The notes under the pieces: model-generated
Databases searched by the model: none
The model's input: only the letters and a program-made list of their open reading frames with translations
What the model was told of the DNA's origin: nothing
Shown here: positions 8,563 to 14,621 of the stretch, in pieces
Layout of the letters: each line of letters starts with the position of its first letter
How positions within the stretch are numbered: the first letter of the stretch is position 1
Made by a program: the position numbers and the translations under genes
Origin: Pseudomonas sp. LS-2
GTDB lineage: Bacteria; Pseudomonadota; Gammaproteobacteria; Pseudomonadales; Pseudomonadaceae
DNA: 39,626 nt
NCBI RefSeq assembly: GCF_003605735.1
Contig: NZ_QXTJ01000001.1
Location: 35,867 to 75,492, forward strand
Reading direction: 5' to 3'

Positions 8563-9089
8563 TCGCCGCGTTGAAGCTGGTCCCGGCGTGGGTGTGGGGA
8601 GTAGTGGTGCTGGTCATCGCCCTGTGCGTCGGATCATTTGCAGCGGCGTGGTTCTGGCAGGCCAATGCTTACGGGAAGGTGATCGCCACCAACGTATCGA
8701 GTTACCAATCCGACCGGACGCTGATTGCCAATGCTGCTTCAGCCCAGGCCCGCGACGCCCTGGCGAAACAGCAGGAAGCGGAGCAGAAGCTTGCCGCACT
8801 CGACAAAACCTCCACCGAACAGAAGGACAAGGCCAATGCTGAAAACGAATCTTTACGCCGCGCTGTTGCTGACGGCACTCGCCGGCTGCGCATCGCAGGC
8901 ACCTGCTCAGCTGGTTCCGGTAACAGCAACGTGTCCCAAGCCACCAGCACCACCAGCGTGGGTGATGCAGGCTCCGTCGAACTCAGTCGAGAAACTGGAC
9001 AAGCTGTTCTCGATCTCCGCAGAGCCCTCATTTCCGACCAAGCAGCCCTGAGGGCGGCGCAGGCGTACATCAGGCATGTATGTCGGTAG
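8559..9089 (+). CDS. Inner-membrane spanin (Rz-like lysis protein)
   Basis: The 176-residue product has one N-terminal membrane segment (residues about 10-33) followed by a long periplasmic helical, coiled-coil region rich in Ala, Gln, Lys and Glu. This is the layout of lambda Rz. It partners with the nested Rz1 lipoprotein to bridge the two membranes and fuse them after the endolysin has opened the wall. The end (RETGQAVLDLRRALISDQAALRAAQAYIRHV) is typical of Pseudomonas phage Rz proteins. The ATG overlaps the endolysin stop (ATGA). Confidence 0.88.
   Translation: MIAALKLVPAWVWGVVVLVIALCVGSFAAAWFWQANAYGKVIATNVSSYQSDRTLIANAASAQARDALAKQQEAEQKLAALDKTSTEQKDKANAENESLRRAVADGTRRLRIAGTCSAGSGNSNVSQATSTTSVGDAGSVELSRETGQAVLDLRRALISDQAALRAAQAYIRHVCR
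8836..9051 (+). CDS. Outer-membrane spanin lipoprotein (Rz1-like), nested inside the Rz gene
   Basis: In the +1 frame of the spanin gene, an ATG preceded by AAGGACAAGG opens a 71-residue reading frame. It has a signal sequence and a lipobox (LTALAGC, Cys18). The short mature chain is Pro-rich (CPKPPAPPAW). A Pro-rich outer-membrane lipoprotein nested within Rz is exactly the lambda Rz/Rz1 arrangement. A longer in-frame start at 8725 would bury the signal peptide and is rejected. It ends 38 bases before the end of Rz. Confidence 0.88.
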   Translation: MLKTNLYAALLLTALAGCASQAPAQLVPVTATCPKPPAPPAWVMQAPSNSVEKLDKLFSISAEPSFPTKQP

Positions 9090-9123
9090 CGGCGTACTCC
9101 AAACAGCCGAAATTAATCAGCTC

Positions 9124-9153
9124 GCGAGAGCAAAATATTAGTATTTTTCTCGC
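9124..9153. repeat. Hairpin between the lysis genes and the next gene
   Basis: GCGAGA and TCTCGC enclose AAAATA and TATTTT around a TTAG loop, with a 2-base bulge on one side. It could be a terminator-like or protective 3' structure for the lysis transcript. A T-tail is missing, so the role is uncertain. Confidence 0.6.
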
Positions 9154-9239
9154 AACGCCCGATGACTGACTGGACTTGGCAGGCTGATTGCGTCTGCAGA
9201 TGGATGTAAATAAGATCGACAAAATTTTGGAGTAGAAAA

Positions 9240-9800
9240 TTGGACAGCGAGCATTCACGACTTTCACAAATTCAATCAATCGCATCCATTTTGTCAGCTA
9301 TTGCTATCCCTATCGTTCTAGCAGTTGTCGGCTACGCCGTTCAACAGAGCATCGCTACTGACGGAATAAAGAAGGACTACGTATCTATCGCTATGGGAAT
9401 CCTGAAGGACGCGGGGAATGCCCAGGATCCGGATCTAAAGAAATGGGCAGTTGCGGTAGTAGCTAAATATTCGCCGGTACCGTTTTCTGACAGCGCAACC
9501 AAGGGTCTTGAGAACGTCCAATATATTCAGCCGCGTGTCCCTCCACTCCCGGAAATTGCCCGGCAGGACGATGTTGGATCAATATGCGCCCCAAGTTGCT
9601 CAGGCGCTTTGAGCGTGAAAATGCAGGGCTGGGCGCAGAGCTTTGCCGACAACCGGGGCAAAGACAGCGATCTCAATGCCCTAAAAAGCGCCTTTGATGA
9701 GTCATTGGATATGAACCTAAAAGTTACAAAAGCGTTAGATGCGGCGAGAACATCAGGGAACGCATGCGCAGCAATATACGACGTAATTCAAAAGGAGTAG
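9240..9800 (+). CDS. Membrane-anchored phage accessory protein, unknown function
   Basis: The 186-residue product has one hydrophobic segment near the N-terminus (IASILSAIAIPIVLAVVGYAV, about residues 13-33). A soluble part follows, opening with DGIKKDYVSIAMGILK. Four Cys occur in the C-terminal half, including a CAPSC motif near 119-123. I recognise the N-terminal pattern from short hypothetical proteins scattered in proteobacterial genomes and prophages, but no function. Translation appears to start at TTG, with GGAG 7 bases upstream. The gene and its 5' flank are AT-richer than the tail genes, which fits a late acquisition such as a moron. It lies between the lysis cassette and the SOS-boxed genes. 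Confidence 0.65.
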   Translation: MDSEHSRLSQIQSIASILSAIAIPIVLAVVGYAVQQSIATDGIKKDYVSIAMGILKDAGNAQDPDLKKWAVAVVAKYSPVPFSDSATKGLENVQYIQPRVPPLPEIARQDDVGSICAPSCSGALSVKMQGWAQSFADNRGKDSDLNALKSAFDESLDMNLKVTKALDAARTSGNACAAIYDVIQKE

Positions 9801-9808
9801 GTGGGTGG

Positions 9809-9910
9809 ATGTTGGATGGATATGCGGGCGAACTGGCGACAGCGCTTACAGCAAGTCGTCGGGCCGGATTCGCCTGTGAGCGGTCCTACGACTCACTGAC
9901 CAAGCAGTGA
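9809..9910 (+). pseudogene. Remnant resembling the C-terminus of a second spanin-like gene
   Basis: A 33-codon frame encodes a segment containing YAGELATALTASRRAG and CERSYDSL. This resembles the closing residues of DUF2514-type Rz-like lysis proteins of Pseudomonas phages, where a Cys-Glu-Arg-x-Tyr-Asp sequence ends the chain. No matching coiled-coil body precedes it, because the membrane-protein gene ends just upstream. I infer that an older lysis gene was largely replaced and only its 3' end remains. The match is from memory of the family, so confidence is low. It could also be a genuine 33-residue peptide. Confidence 0.35.
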
Positions 9911-9969
9911 GGTCATCTGTCGGCGGTCATCCCATACAGTATTGACCCACCCCCTGCGCTTCTCGTTAA

Positions 9970-9985
9970 CTGTACGCATGTACAG
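9970..9985 (+). promoter_or_regulatory. LexA (SOS) operator
   Basis: CTGTACGCATGTACAG fits the LexA pattern CTGT-N8-ACAG exactly, and its outer six bases on each side are perfectly palindromic. It ends 16 bases before the ATG of the next gene and probably overlaps its promoter (TATTAG directly downstream as a possible -10). It predicts induction of the two following genes on DNA damage, together with prophage induction. Confidence 0.75.
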
Positions 9986-10001
9986 TATTAGAGCAGCAAC
10001 C

Positions 10002-10295
10002 ATGCATTTCCTTGTTACCCCTCGCCGCCGCCTTGGCGTGGCACTGACTGCGAAAGAGGTCAGAGATGCCACGCCTATAAAGGGTGACGTGCAGATGAAC
10101 GAATCGGGCAACAGCAGTCTGGGCCGGGTGACGGTCGAGGCGTTCATCATGAAGACGGGGGATGGGCCCGACATTCTGCCGCGACTGCTGGACGCGAAGG
10201 TAACCGGTCTAGGGACGACTGGCTTGAACATCACCGGTGTCGAGGAAGTCGACGGAGCTTTCTATTTCCAGTCGTGGTGGTGCCGCTTTGGTTGA
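10002..10295 (+). CDS. SOS-controlled small phage protein, unknown function
   Basis: The 97-residue protein begins MHFLVTPRRRLGVALTA and contains GDVQMNESGNSSLGRVTVEAF (about 29-49), GDGPDILPRLLDAKV, and a C-terminal YFQSWWCRF. I remember proteins of this kind at the edges of Pseudomonas prophages behind a LexA box, but no function is known to me. The ATG at 10002, 16 bases behind the operator, is preferred to a TTG at 9942, which would put the operator inside the gene. It overlaps the next gene, so the two form an SOS-induced pair. Confidence 0.65.
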   Translation: MHFLVTPRRRLGVALTAKEVRDATPIKGDVQMNESGNSSLGRVTVEAFIMKTGDGPDILPRLLDAKVTGLGTTGLNITGVEEVDGAFYFQSWWCRFG

Positions 10296-10566
10296 GAACC
10301 CTCTGGCCGATTGGCGGGCGGCGATCAAGGCTCGCGATGACCTGGTCACCGACCCGGAGGCTCATCGGCGCAAGCTGATCGAGCTGGCGATGCTTGCCCG
10401 CCGACGGAAACAGGTCAGCGCCGAGGAGTTGAGCGAAATGCTCGAGCTTTCGGACGCGGCCAGGCTCTGGGGATTGCTCGAATGGGAGGAGGCCGAACTC
10501 ATCGGTCTTTTCGATGGCGGCAGGTTCCCGGAGGATGGCGTTCAGATAATAAGAGGGAGGGGGTGA
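10288..10566 (+). CDS. Second gene of the SOS-controlled pair, unknown function
   Basis: This 92-residue, helix-rich and strongly charged protein carries a conserved-looking core, NPLADWRAAIKARDDLVTDP, followed by RRKLIELAMLARRRKQVSAEELSEML. It looks soluble, possibly with a helix-turn-helix-like second half, but I cannot assign a family. I place the start at the TTG overlapping the previous stop by 8 bases, with GGTGG upstream. An in-frame GTG at 10237 would add 17 residues read from within the upstream gene. It is converged upon by the integrase gene, whose stop is 20 bases away. Confidence 0.55.
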   Translation: MVENPLADWRAAIKARDDLVTDPEAHRRKLIELAMLARRRKQVSAEELSEMLELSDAARLWGLLEWEEAELIGLFDGGRFPEDGVQIIRGRG

Positions 10567-10586
10567 ACGTCGGCAGGACGCCGCGG

Positions 10587-11774
10587 TCAAGCCTTCCCCT
10601 TTGCGGCCTTCGTGATGATGTCCGCCCATTCCTGCATCATGTCCCGGCGCTGCTCAAGGTACGTTGCATGGTTGTAGACGTCGCGGATGATGCTGGTGTC
10701 CGCGTGCGCCAGCTGTCGCTCGATCCAATCCCGGTTGTACCCCTTATGGTTCATCTCGGTTGAGAACAAATGCCTGAATCCGTGCGGTGACTGTATGCCG
10801 GTTAACCCGCACCGCTCGATGACCCCGTTCGCATAATTGGTGCCGATCGGCCGCTTGTTGTCGGTCCGGTTCACAAACACGTACTGCAGATGCCCGGTGA
10901 GGGGAAGCATGGTCTTCAGTAGCTCAACCGCTTGCGTAGGGAGGGGCACGGCATGGTTACGGCGCATCTTCATTTTGCTTGCCGGTATGGTCCAGGTGGC
11001 TGAGTCCAGATCGATTTCAGACCATTCGGCGTGCCGGACCTCCCCTGGGCGTGCTGCTGAATAAAGCATGAGCATGAAGGCCGACTTGATCTGCTGGCCA
11101 ACATTCGCCGCGTTGATCGTCGCCAGCGTCTTCGGCAACTCGCTGATGGGCAGAAACGGGTGGGGCTGGTGCTGTCCGATCTTCTCCGTGACTGCGTGCA
11201 TTTCCGCCGTGGGGTTGACTGTAATAACTCCAGTAGCGATCGCGTACCGGAAAACCTGCCCCATCAACTGCCGTGTCTTCACTGCGGTCGCGACGGATCC
11301 TCGCTTCTCTATCCGGCGGACGATACTCACGATGTCGGACCGGGTGATCGAGCTGATCTGCCGGCTACCGAAGACCGGCAGCCAGTCCAGTTCCATGGCG
11401 TTGCTGATCACCCGCAAGGTGCCCGGCGTCAGCTTTCCTTTGCGGAAGGCGAACCACTCCTCATACACGCGGCGGAATGTGTAGCCGCTCTCCTCGAGGG
11501 CCTGAGCCCTTTTCTCCTTTCTCGATTCGCGCGGGTCAACTCCCTGCGCTACCTCTTCGCGGGCTTCATCACGCCGCGCTCGTGCCTCTTTTAATCCAAT
11601 CTCTGGGTATGTGCCCAACGAAATTCGGACCTGCTTGCCCAGCCAGGTGAAACGGAAGTGCCAGCTCTTCACGCCGCCTGGCGCGATGTACATCGTCAAT
11701 CCAAGCGAGTCGGCGAGCGTATAGGGTTTGTCCTTGGGTTTTGCCTGTCGAAGTGCGGTATCAGTGAGGGCCAC
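10587..11774 (-). CDS. int: Phage integrase, P4-type tyrosine recombinase
   Basis: The enzyme catalyses integration and excision. The N-terminal arm-binding domain (DUF4102 type) opens with ALTDTALRQAKPKDKPY. The catalytic domain shows the Arg in SAARPGEVRHAEW, H-x-x-R in HGFRHLFST, a later His in QLAHAD, and the nucleophile Tyr in VYNHA near the C-terminus. I place the start at the GTG at 11774 (395 residues). AGGGA lies 8 bases upstream and the family consensus begins right there. The frame runs on to an ATG at 11909, adding 45 low-complexity residues with no ribosome-binding site. The chosen start lies in one arm of a 10-bp inverted repeat, which suggests control of the gene or an arm-type site. 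Confidence 0.9.
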   Translation of the reverse strand: MALTDTALRQAKPKDKPYTLADSLGLTMYIAPGGVKSWHFRFTWLGKQVRISLGTYPEIGLKEARARRDEAREEVAQGVDPRESRKEKRAQALEESGYTFRRVYEEWFAFRKGKLTPGTLRVISNAMELDWLPVFGSRQISSITRSDIVSIVRRIEKRGSVATAVKTRQLMGQVFRYAIATGVITVNPTAEMHAVTEKIGQHQPHPFLPISELPKTLATINAANVGQQIKSAFMLMLYSAARPGEVRHAEWSEIDLDSATWTIPASKMKMRRNHAVPLPTQAVELLKTMLPLTGHLQYVFVNRTDNKRPIGTNYANGVIERCGLTGIQSPHGFRHLFSTEMNHKGYNRDWIERQLAHADTSIIRDVYNHATYLEQRRDMMQEWADIITKAAKGKA

Positions 11775-11822
11775 CAGTACATTCCCTGTTGGGTTATCGG
11801 TCAATGTACTGGATGATGTACT
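11774..11822. repeat. Inverted and direct repeats at the integrase start
   Basis: CCAGTACATT (11774-11783) and AATGTACTGG (11803-11812) are perfect inverted repeats 19 bases apart. A third copy of the ATGTACT half-site follows at 11816-11822, 12 bases from its direct partner at 11804. The set covers the likely integrase start. It may be an operator for int autoregulation or integrase arm-type or excisionase sites. Confidence 0.65.
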
Positions 11823-11935
11823 AACTGTCGTGTCTTGGGAAGGTTTGGGACGGTACTCGGCGGTACGCCAATTCAGCGCCTTTGCGGGCTGAGGCTGTGT
11901 TTCTGACATGTGCCGGTTTGGGAGGGGAAATCAGA

Positions 11936-11958
11936 GTGGAAACTTTGAAGATTTCCAC
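11936..11958. repeat. Inverted repeat between integrase and patatin gene
   Basis: GTGGAAA and TTTCCAC lie 9 bases apart in the short gap where attR should be. It could be a core-type integrase site or a regulatory palindrome. It is the most regular palindrome in the gap; a GGCGATCGCC decamer lies at 11981-11990. Confidence 0.5.
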
Positions 11959-12063
11959 GGTATTGAGAGCCTTGAAAAGTGGCGATCGCCTGGGCGAAAA
12001 AATGCAGGCGGCGAGTTTACCAGCAATGGTTTATCCGGGGACAGGCGGAACCTGACCGCATGG

Positions 12064-13146
12064 TTAAACAAGAGGTTTCAGACGGTCTGCCAGCCGCCCG
12101 GTATCCACCAGCTCCAGAAACTCATCGCCCAATCGGCGGCTGTTCTCCATCGCCGTGCGCCAGTAGGCCTGACGCTCCTTGTCCTTGCCCACGAAACGCT
12201 TGAAGTCACTGCGGTCCGGCAATTTGCCAAAGGGCAGTGTCGACAGGTATTCCCGTGACGGCGCCAGCAGCACCACGTCCTGAAGACGGCCAAGATCGCC
12301 ACGCCGCCAAGGCAGGGCCTTGTCGAACCAGCCGGGAATGATTTTGTCGGTGAAGTGTGGATAGAGCACGATGTCGCTGCCGCTGTAGGGCAGGTCCAGA
12401 TGGTAGTCCAGCAACCCGCCGTCGCGGAATGTACCCGGCCCGACGCCCGGTATGTCCATCACGCCCTGCATGACCATCGGAATCGAACCCGAGGCCAGCA
12501 GCGCCTGACGCAGGTTGGACTCATTGAGGTGCAGGCTTCGGGACGGAAAATCCGTCAGCGCCGAGAGGGGAGGCGCGAGGCGAGCGTCATGCATGATCAG
12601 GCGTTCGAAGTGCCGCGACAGCCTCGCCCGGCCAATCAGGTTATTGGCAATCACCGACCCAAGGCCCAGTCCCAGGCCGCCGCGATGATCCAGCGCAAGC
12701 AGGCCATGGCTTTTCACGATCATGATGTTCAGACGGTAGTGCGGATTGCTCAGGACGCTGGCATCGCGACCCTGTAGCAGGTCGTCGAGCATCCTTACGC
12801 AGCTCTGGCTGACTTCGGCCATGGTCACGCCCTTGGCGAAGCTCTGTTCGTTATACAGCCGGCCCAGACGCTCGATACCCTCGACCGGATCAGGTAGACA
12901 GGCACTGGCGAACCGCCAGGAGCCGATGGAGGCGCCGATCAGCGAGCGTTCACGTTCGGCACGGGGCAGCCAGTCGCCGAACAGCGCCAGATCCAGCCCC
13001 TGAATGCCCAGCGCCTTGGGGCCTCCCGCCGCACCGGGAATGATGCCGACATCCGCCGGAGCCAGGCCGTGCTCACGAATCCGTGCCATCGCGCGTTTGC
13101 CGGCCTTGATCGTCAGCGTCGGGGATTTGATCAGAATGGCGCTCAT
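12064..13146 (-). CDS. Patatin-like phospholipase family protein
   Basis: This 360-residue protein has the Ser-Asp dyad of patatin hydrolases: the nucleophile in G-A-S-I-G (Ser73) and the Asp in DGG (residues 242-244). A Gly-rich oxyanion segment, PGAAGGPKAL, lies at 38-47. It should hydrolyse acyl esters of lipids in the cytoplasm or at the inner membrane; no signal peptide is visible. I chose the ATG at 13146 (GGAG 5 bases upstream) over an in-frame GTG at 13152. It is divergent from the PepSY operon and is the first chromosomal gene beside the prophage. Confidence 0.88.
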   Translation of the reverse strand: MSAILIKSPTLTIKAGKRAMARIREHGLAPADVGIIPGAAGGPKALGIQGLDLALFGDWLPRAERERSLIGASIGSWRFASACLPDPVEGIERLGRLYNEQSFAKGVTMAEVSQSCVRMLDDLLQGRDASVLSNPHYRLNIMIVKSHGLLALDHRGGLGLGLGSVIANNLIGRARLSRHFERLIMHDARLAPPLSALTDFPSRSLHLNESNLRQALLASGSIPMVMQGVMDIPGVGPGTFRDGGLLDYHLDLPYSGSDIVLYPHFTDKIIPGWFDKALPWRRGDLGRLQDVVLLAPSREYLSTLPFGKLPDRSDFKRFVGKDKERQAYWRTAMENSRRLGDEFLELVDTGRLADRLKPLV

Positions 13147-13244
13147 GAGCACTCCGGGATTGAACAGGCGTGAATTATATATCCACTCACACGTGAGCAG
13201 CAGCTGTGCGAAATACCCTACATGGTGGCACCTAGCCAGAAAAA

Positions 13245-13260
13245 TTCAGCTTCAGTTAAG
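13245..13260 (+). promoter_or_regulatory. BqsR-like response-regulator box upstream of the PepSY/two-component operon
   Basis: TTCAG-CTTCAG-TTAAG differs by one base from the published BqsR site TTAAG-N6-TTAAG, and it sits 55 bases before the first gene of the operon. Related TTCAG (13251) and TTCGG (13261) pentamers lie in the same tract. It suggests autoregulation by the operon's own regulator. Confidence 0.6.
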
Positions 13261-13315
13261 TTCGGCTGTTTATCGTGAGCCCCGTAAACATGATCACTAC
13301 CACGGAGACTCACCT

Positions 13316-13624
13316 ATGAACATTTTTACTGCTTTTGTTGCCGCTTCTGCCCTGGTTGCCACCGCGGGTTACACTCAGGCCAAGGACCTGGGTCCTGACG
13401 AGGCGCTGAAACTGCGTGATGCAGGTACTATTCAGTCTTTCGAAAAATTGAACGCGGCGGCGCTGGCCAAGCATCCGAACGCGACCATCACCGACACCGA
13501 GCTGGAACAGGAATATGGCAAATATGTTTATCAGGTCGAATTGCGCGATGCCAAAGGCGTCGAGTGGGACGTCGAACTCGATGCGGTCAACGGTCAAGTG
13601 CTCAAAGATCACCAGGACACCTGA
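13316..13624 (+). CDS. Periplasmic PepSY-domain protein
   Basis: The 102-residue protein has a signal peptide (cleavage likely after TQA, near residue 21). One PepSY domain covers about residues 45-100, with the typical end VYQVELRDAKGVEWDVELDAVNGQV. PepSY proteins of this size often inhibit proteases or sense ligands or metals in the periplasm. The ATG at 13316 has GGAG 8 bases upstream; the frame is open far upstream but without a signal peptide. It overlaps the next gene by TGATG and is first of a four-gene operon, matching small genes ahead of bqsR in P. aeruginosa. Confidence 0.88.
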   Translation: MNIFTAFVAASALVATAGYTQAKDLGPDEALKLRDAGTIQSFEKLNAAALAKHPNATITDTELEQEYGKYVYQVELRDAKGVEWDVELDAVNGQVLKDHQDT

Positions 13625-13953
13625 TGATCGCCAGTAAACGTCCCCGGCGATGTTTCGTTTACTGTTTACTTGTGACTTGCGCCGTCATGACGTGCACGGT
13701 CTGTGCGGCGCGGGACCTGGACCAGGACGAAGCGCTTCAATTGCGTCAGCAGGGCGTGATACTGCCGCTGGAGCAATTCATAGGATTGGCGTTGGGGCGT
13801 TATCCCGGCTCAAAGCTCCTGGAAGCGGAGCTCGAGGAAAAACACGGCGTGCTGGTGTACGAGATCGAACTGCTGACCTCGGACCATGTGGTCCGCGAGT
13901 TGAAATTCGACGCCCGCGACACCCGTCTTTTGCAAGACAAGGAAGATGATTGA
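13624..13953 (+). CDS. Second PepSY-domain protein, paralogue of its neighbour
   Basis: This 109-residue protein has a Cys-rich hydrophobic N-terminal signal (residues about 9-29, cleavage probably after CAA) and a PepSY domain. It aligns along its length with the preceding protein: DLxxDEALxLRxxGxI near the mature start, then VYEIEL and KFDA. This points to a tandem duplication. It starts in the overlap TGATG and overlaps the regulator gene in the same way, so all are translationally coupled. Its likely role is to modulate or read out the sensor kinase in the periplasm, which is inferred from the operon. Confidence 0.87.
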   Translation: MIASKRPRRCFVYCLLVTCAVMTCTVCAARDLDQDEALQLRQQGVILPLEQFIGLALGRYPGSKLLEAELEEKHGVLVYEIELLTSDHVVRELKFDARDTRLLQDKEDD

Positions 13954-14621
13954 TGCGTCTGTTACTGGTTGAGGACAACGTGCCCCTGGCGGATGAACTG
14001 GTCGGCACTCTGGGCCGTCAGGGGTATGCCGTCGACTGGCTCGCCGACGGACGCGACGCGATTCATCAGGGCGCCAGCGAGCCCTACGACCTGATCGTGC
14101 TTGACCTCGGTCTGCCGGGCATTCCAGGGCTCGAAGTGCTCGGTCAATGGCGTGCTGGCGGGCTGTCGACCCCGGTGCTGATCCTGACCGCACGCGGCTC
14201 GTGGGCCGAGCGAATCGAAGGCCTCAAAGCGGGCGCCGACGACTATCTGACCAAACCCTTTCACCCTGAAGAACTTCAATTGCGCATCCAGGCCTTGCTG
14301 CGCCGGGCCCGTGGTCTGGCGAACCAGCCAAAACTGGAGGCTGCCGGCCTGCATCTGGACGAGGGCCGTCAATGCGTCAGCCGTGGCGGCGAGGACATCC
14401 AGCTGACGGCGGCCGAGTTCCGTCTGCTGCGCTATTTCATGCTGCATCCGGAACAGATTCTTTCCAAAAGCCATCTCGCCGAACATTTATACGATGGCGA
14501 GAACGAGCGCGACTCCAATGTGATCGAGGTGCACGTCAACCACTTGCGCCGCAAGCTGGGGCGGGCGGTGGTCGAAACCCGGCGCGGTCAGGGGTATCGA
14601 TTTGGCGGGAGCGGCGAGTGA
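13953..14621 (+). CDS. bqsR: OmpR/PhoB-family response regulator (BqsR/CarR-like)
   Basis: The 222-residue regulator has a receiver domain with acidic pocket EDN (7-9), phospho-acceptor Asp51 in VLDLGLPG, Thr in ILTARG and Lys in YLTKPF. A winged-helix DNA-binding domain (about 125-220) ends with VNHLRRKLG and RRGQGYRF. It is most like the QseB/PmrA branch. The operon order (two PepSY proteins, regulator, kinase), the nearby chemoreceptor and the neighbouring nuo operon correspond to PA2659-PA2656 of P. aeruginosa. There BqsRS (CarRS) responds to ferrous iron or calcium. The symbol rests on synteny and domains, not on an alignment. Confidence 0.8.
   Translation: MRLLLVEDNVPLADELVGTLGRQGYAVDWLADGRDAIHQGASEPYDLIVLDLGLPGIPGLEVLGQWRAGGLSTPVLILTARGSWAERIEGLKAGADDYLTKPFHPEELQLRIQALLRRARGLANQPKLEAAGLHLDEGRQCVSRGGEDIQLTAAEFRLLRYFMLHPEQILSKSHLAEHLYDGENERDSNVIEVHVNHLRRKLGRAVVETRRGQGYRFGGSGE

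Larger units (their letters stand above)
1..12060. mobile_element. Right-hand part of a lambda-like siphovirus prophage (left end outside the window)
   Basis: Tail-tip genes in lambda order (K, I, J), fibre-like genes, a lysis cassette, SOS-boxed small genes and a P4-type integrase follow one another up to about 11.8 kb. Ordinary Pseudomonas chromosomal genes begin at 12,064. Head and major tail genes are not in view, so I cannot say whether the phage is complete. The presence of an integrase argues against a pure F-type tailocin, which uses similar tail genes. The right boundary is inferred to lie between the integrase and the patatin gene. No tRNA is present there and no att repeat can be proven without the other end. 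Confidence 0.85.

Noticed and set aside
13004..13315. Upstream extension of the first PepSY frame
   Set aside because: It would run through the divergent promoter region and the BqsR-like box and bury the signal peptide; the ATG at 13,316 has a good ribosome-binding site.
14372..14617. Upstream extension of the histidine kinase frame
   Set aside because: It overlaps the response-regulator gene by some 250 bases. The GTG at 14,618, overlapping the regulator stop, places the first membrane helix correctly.
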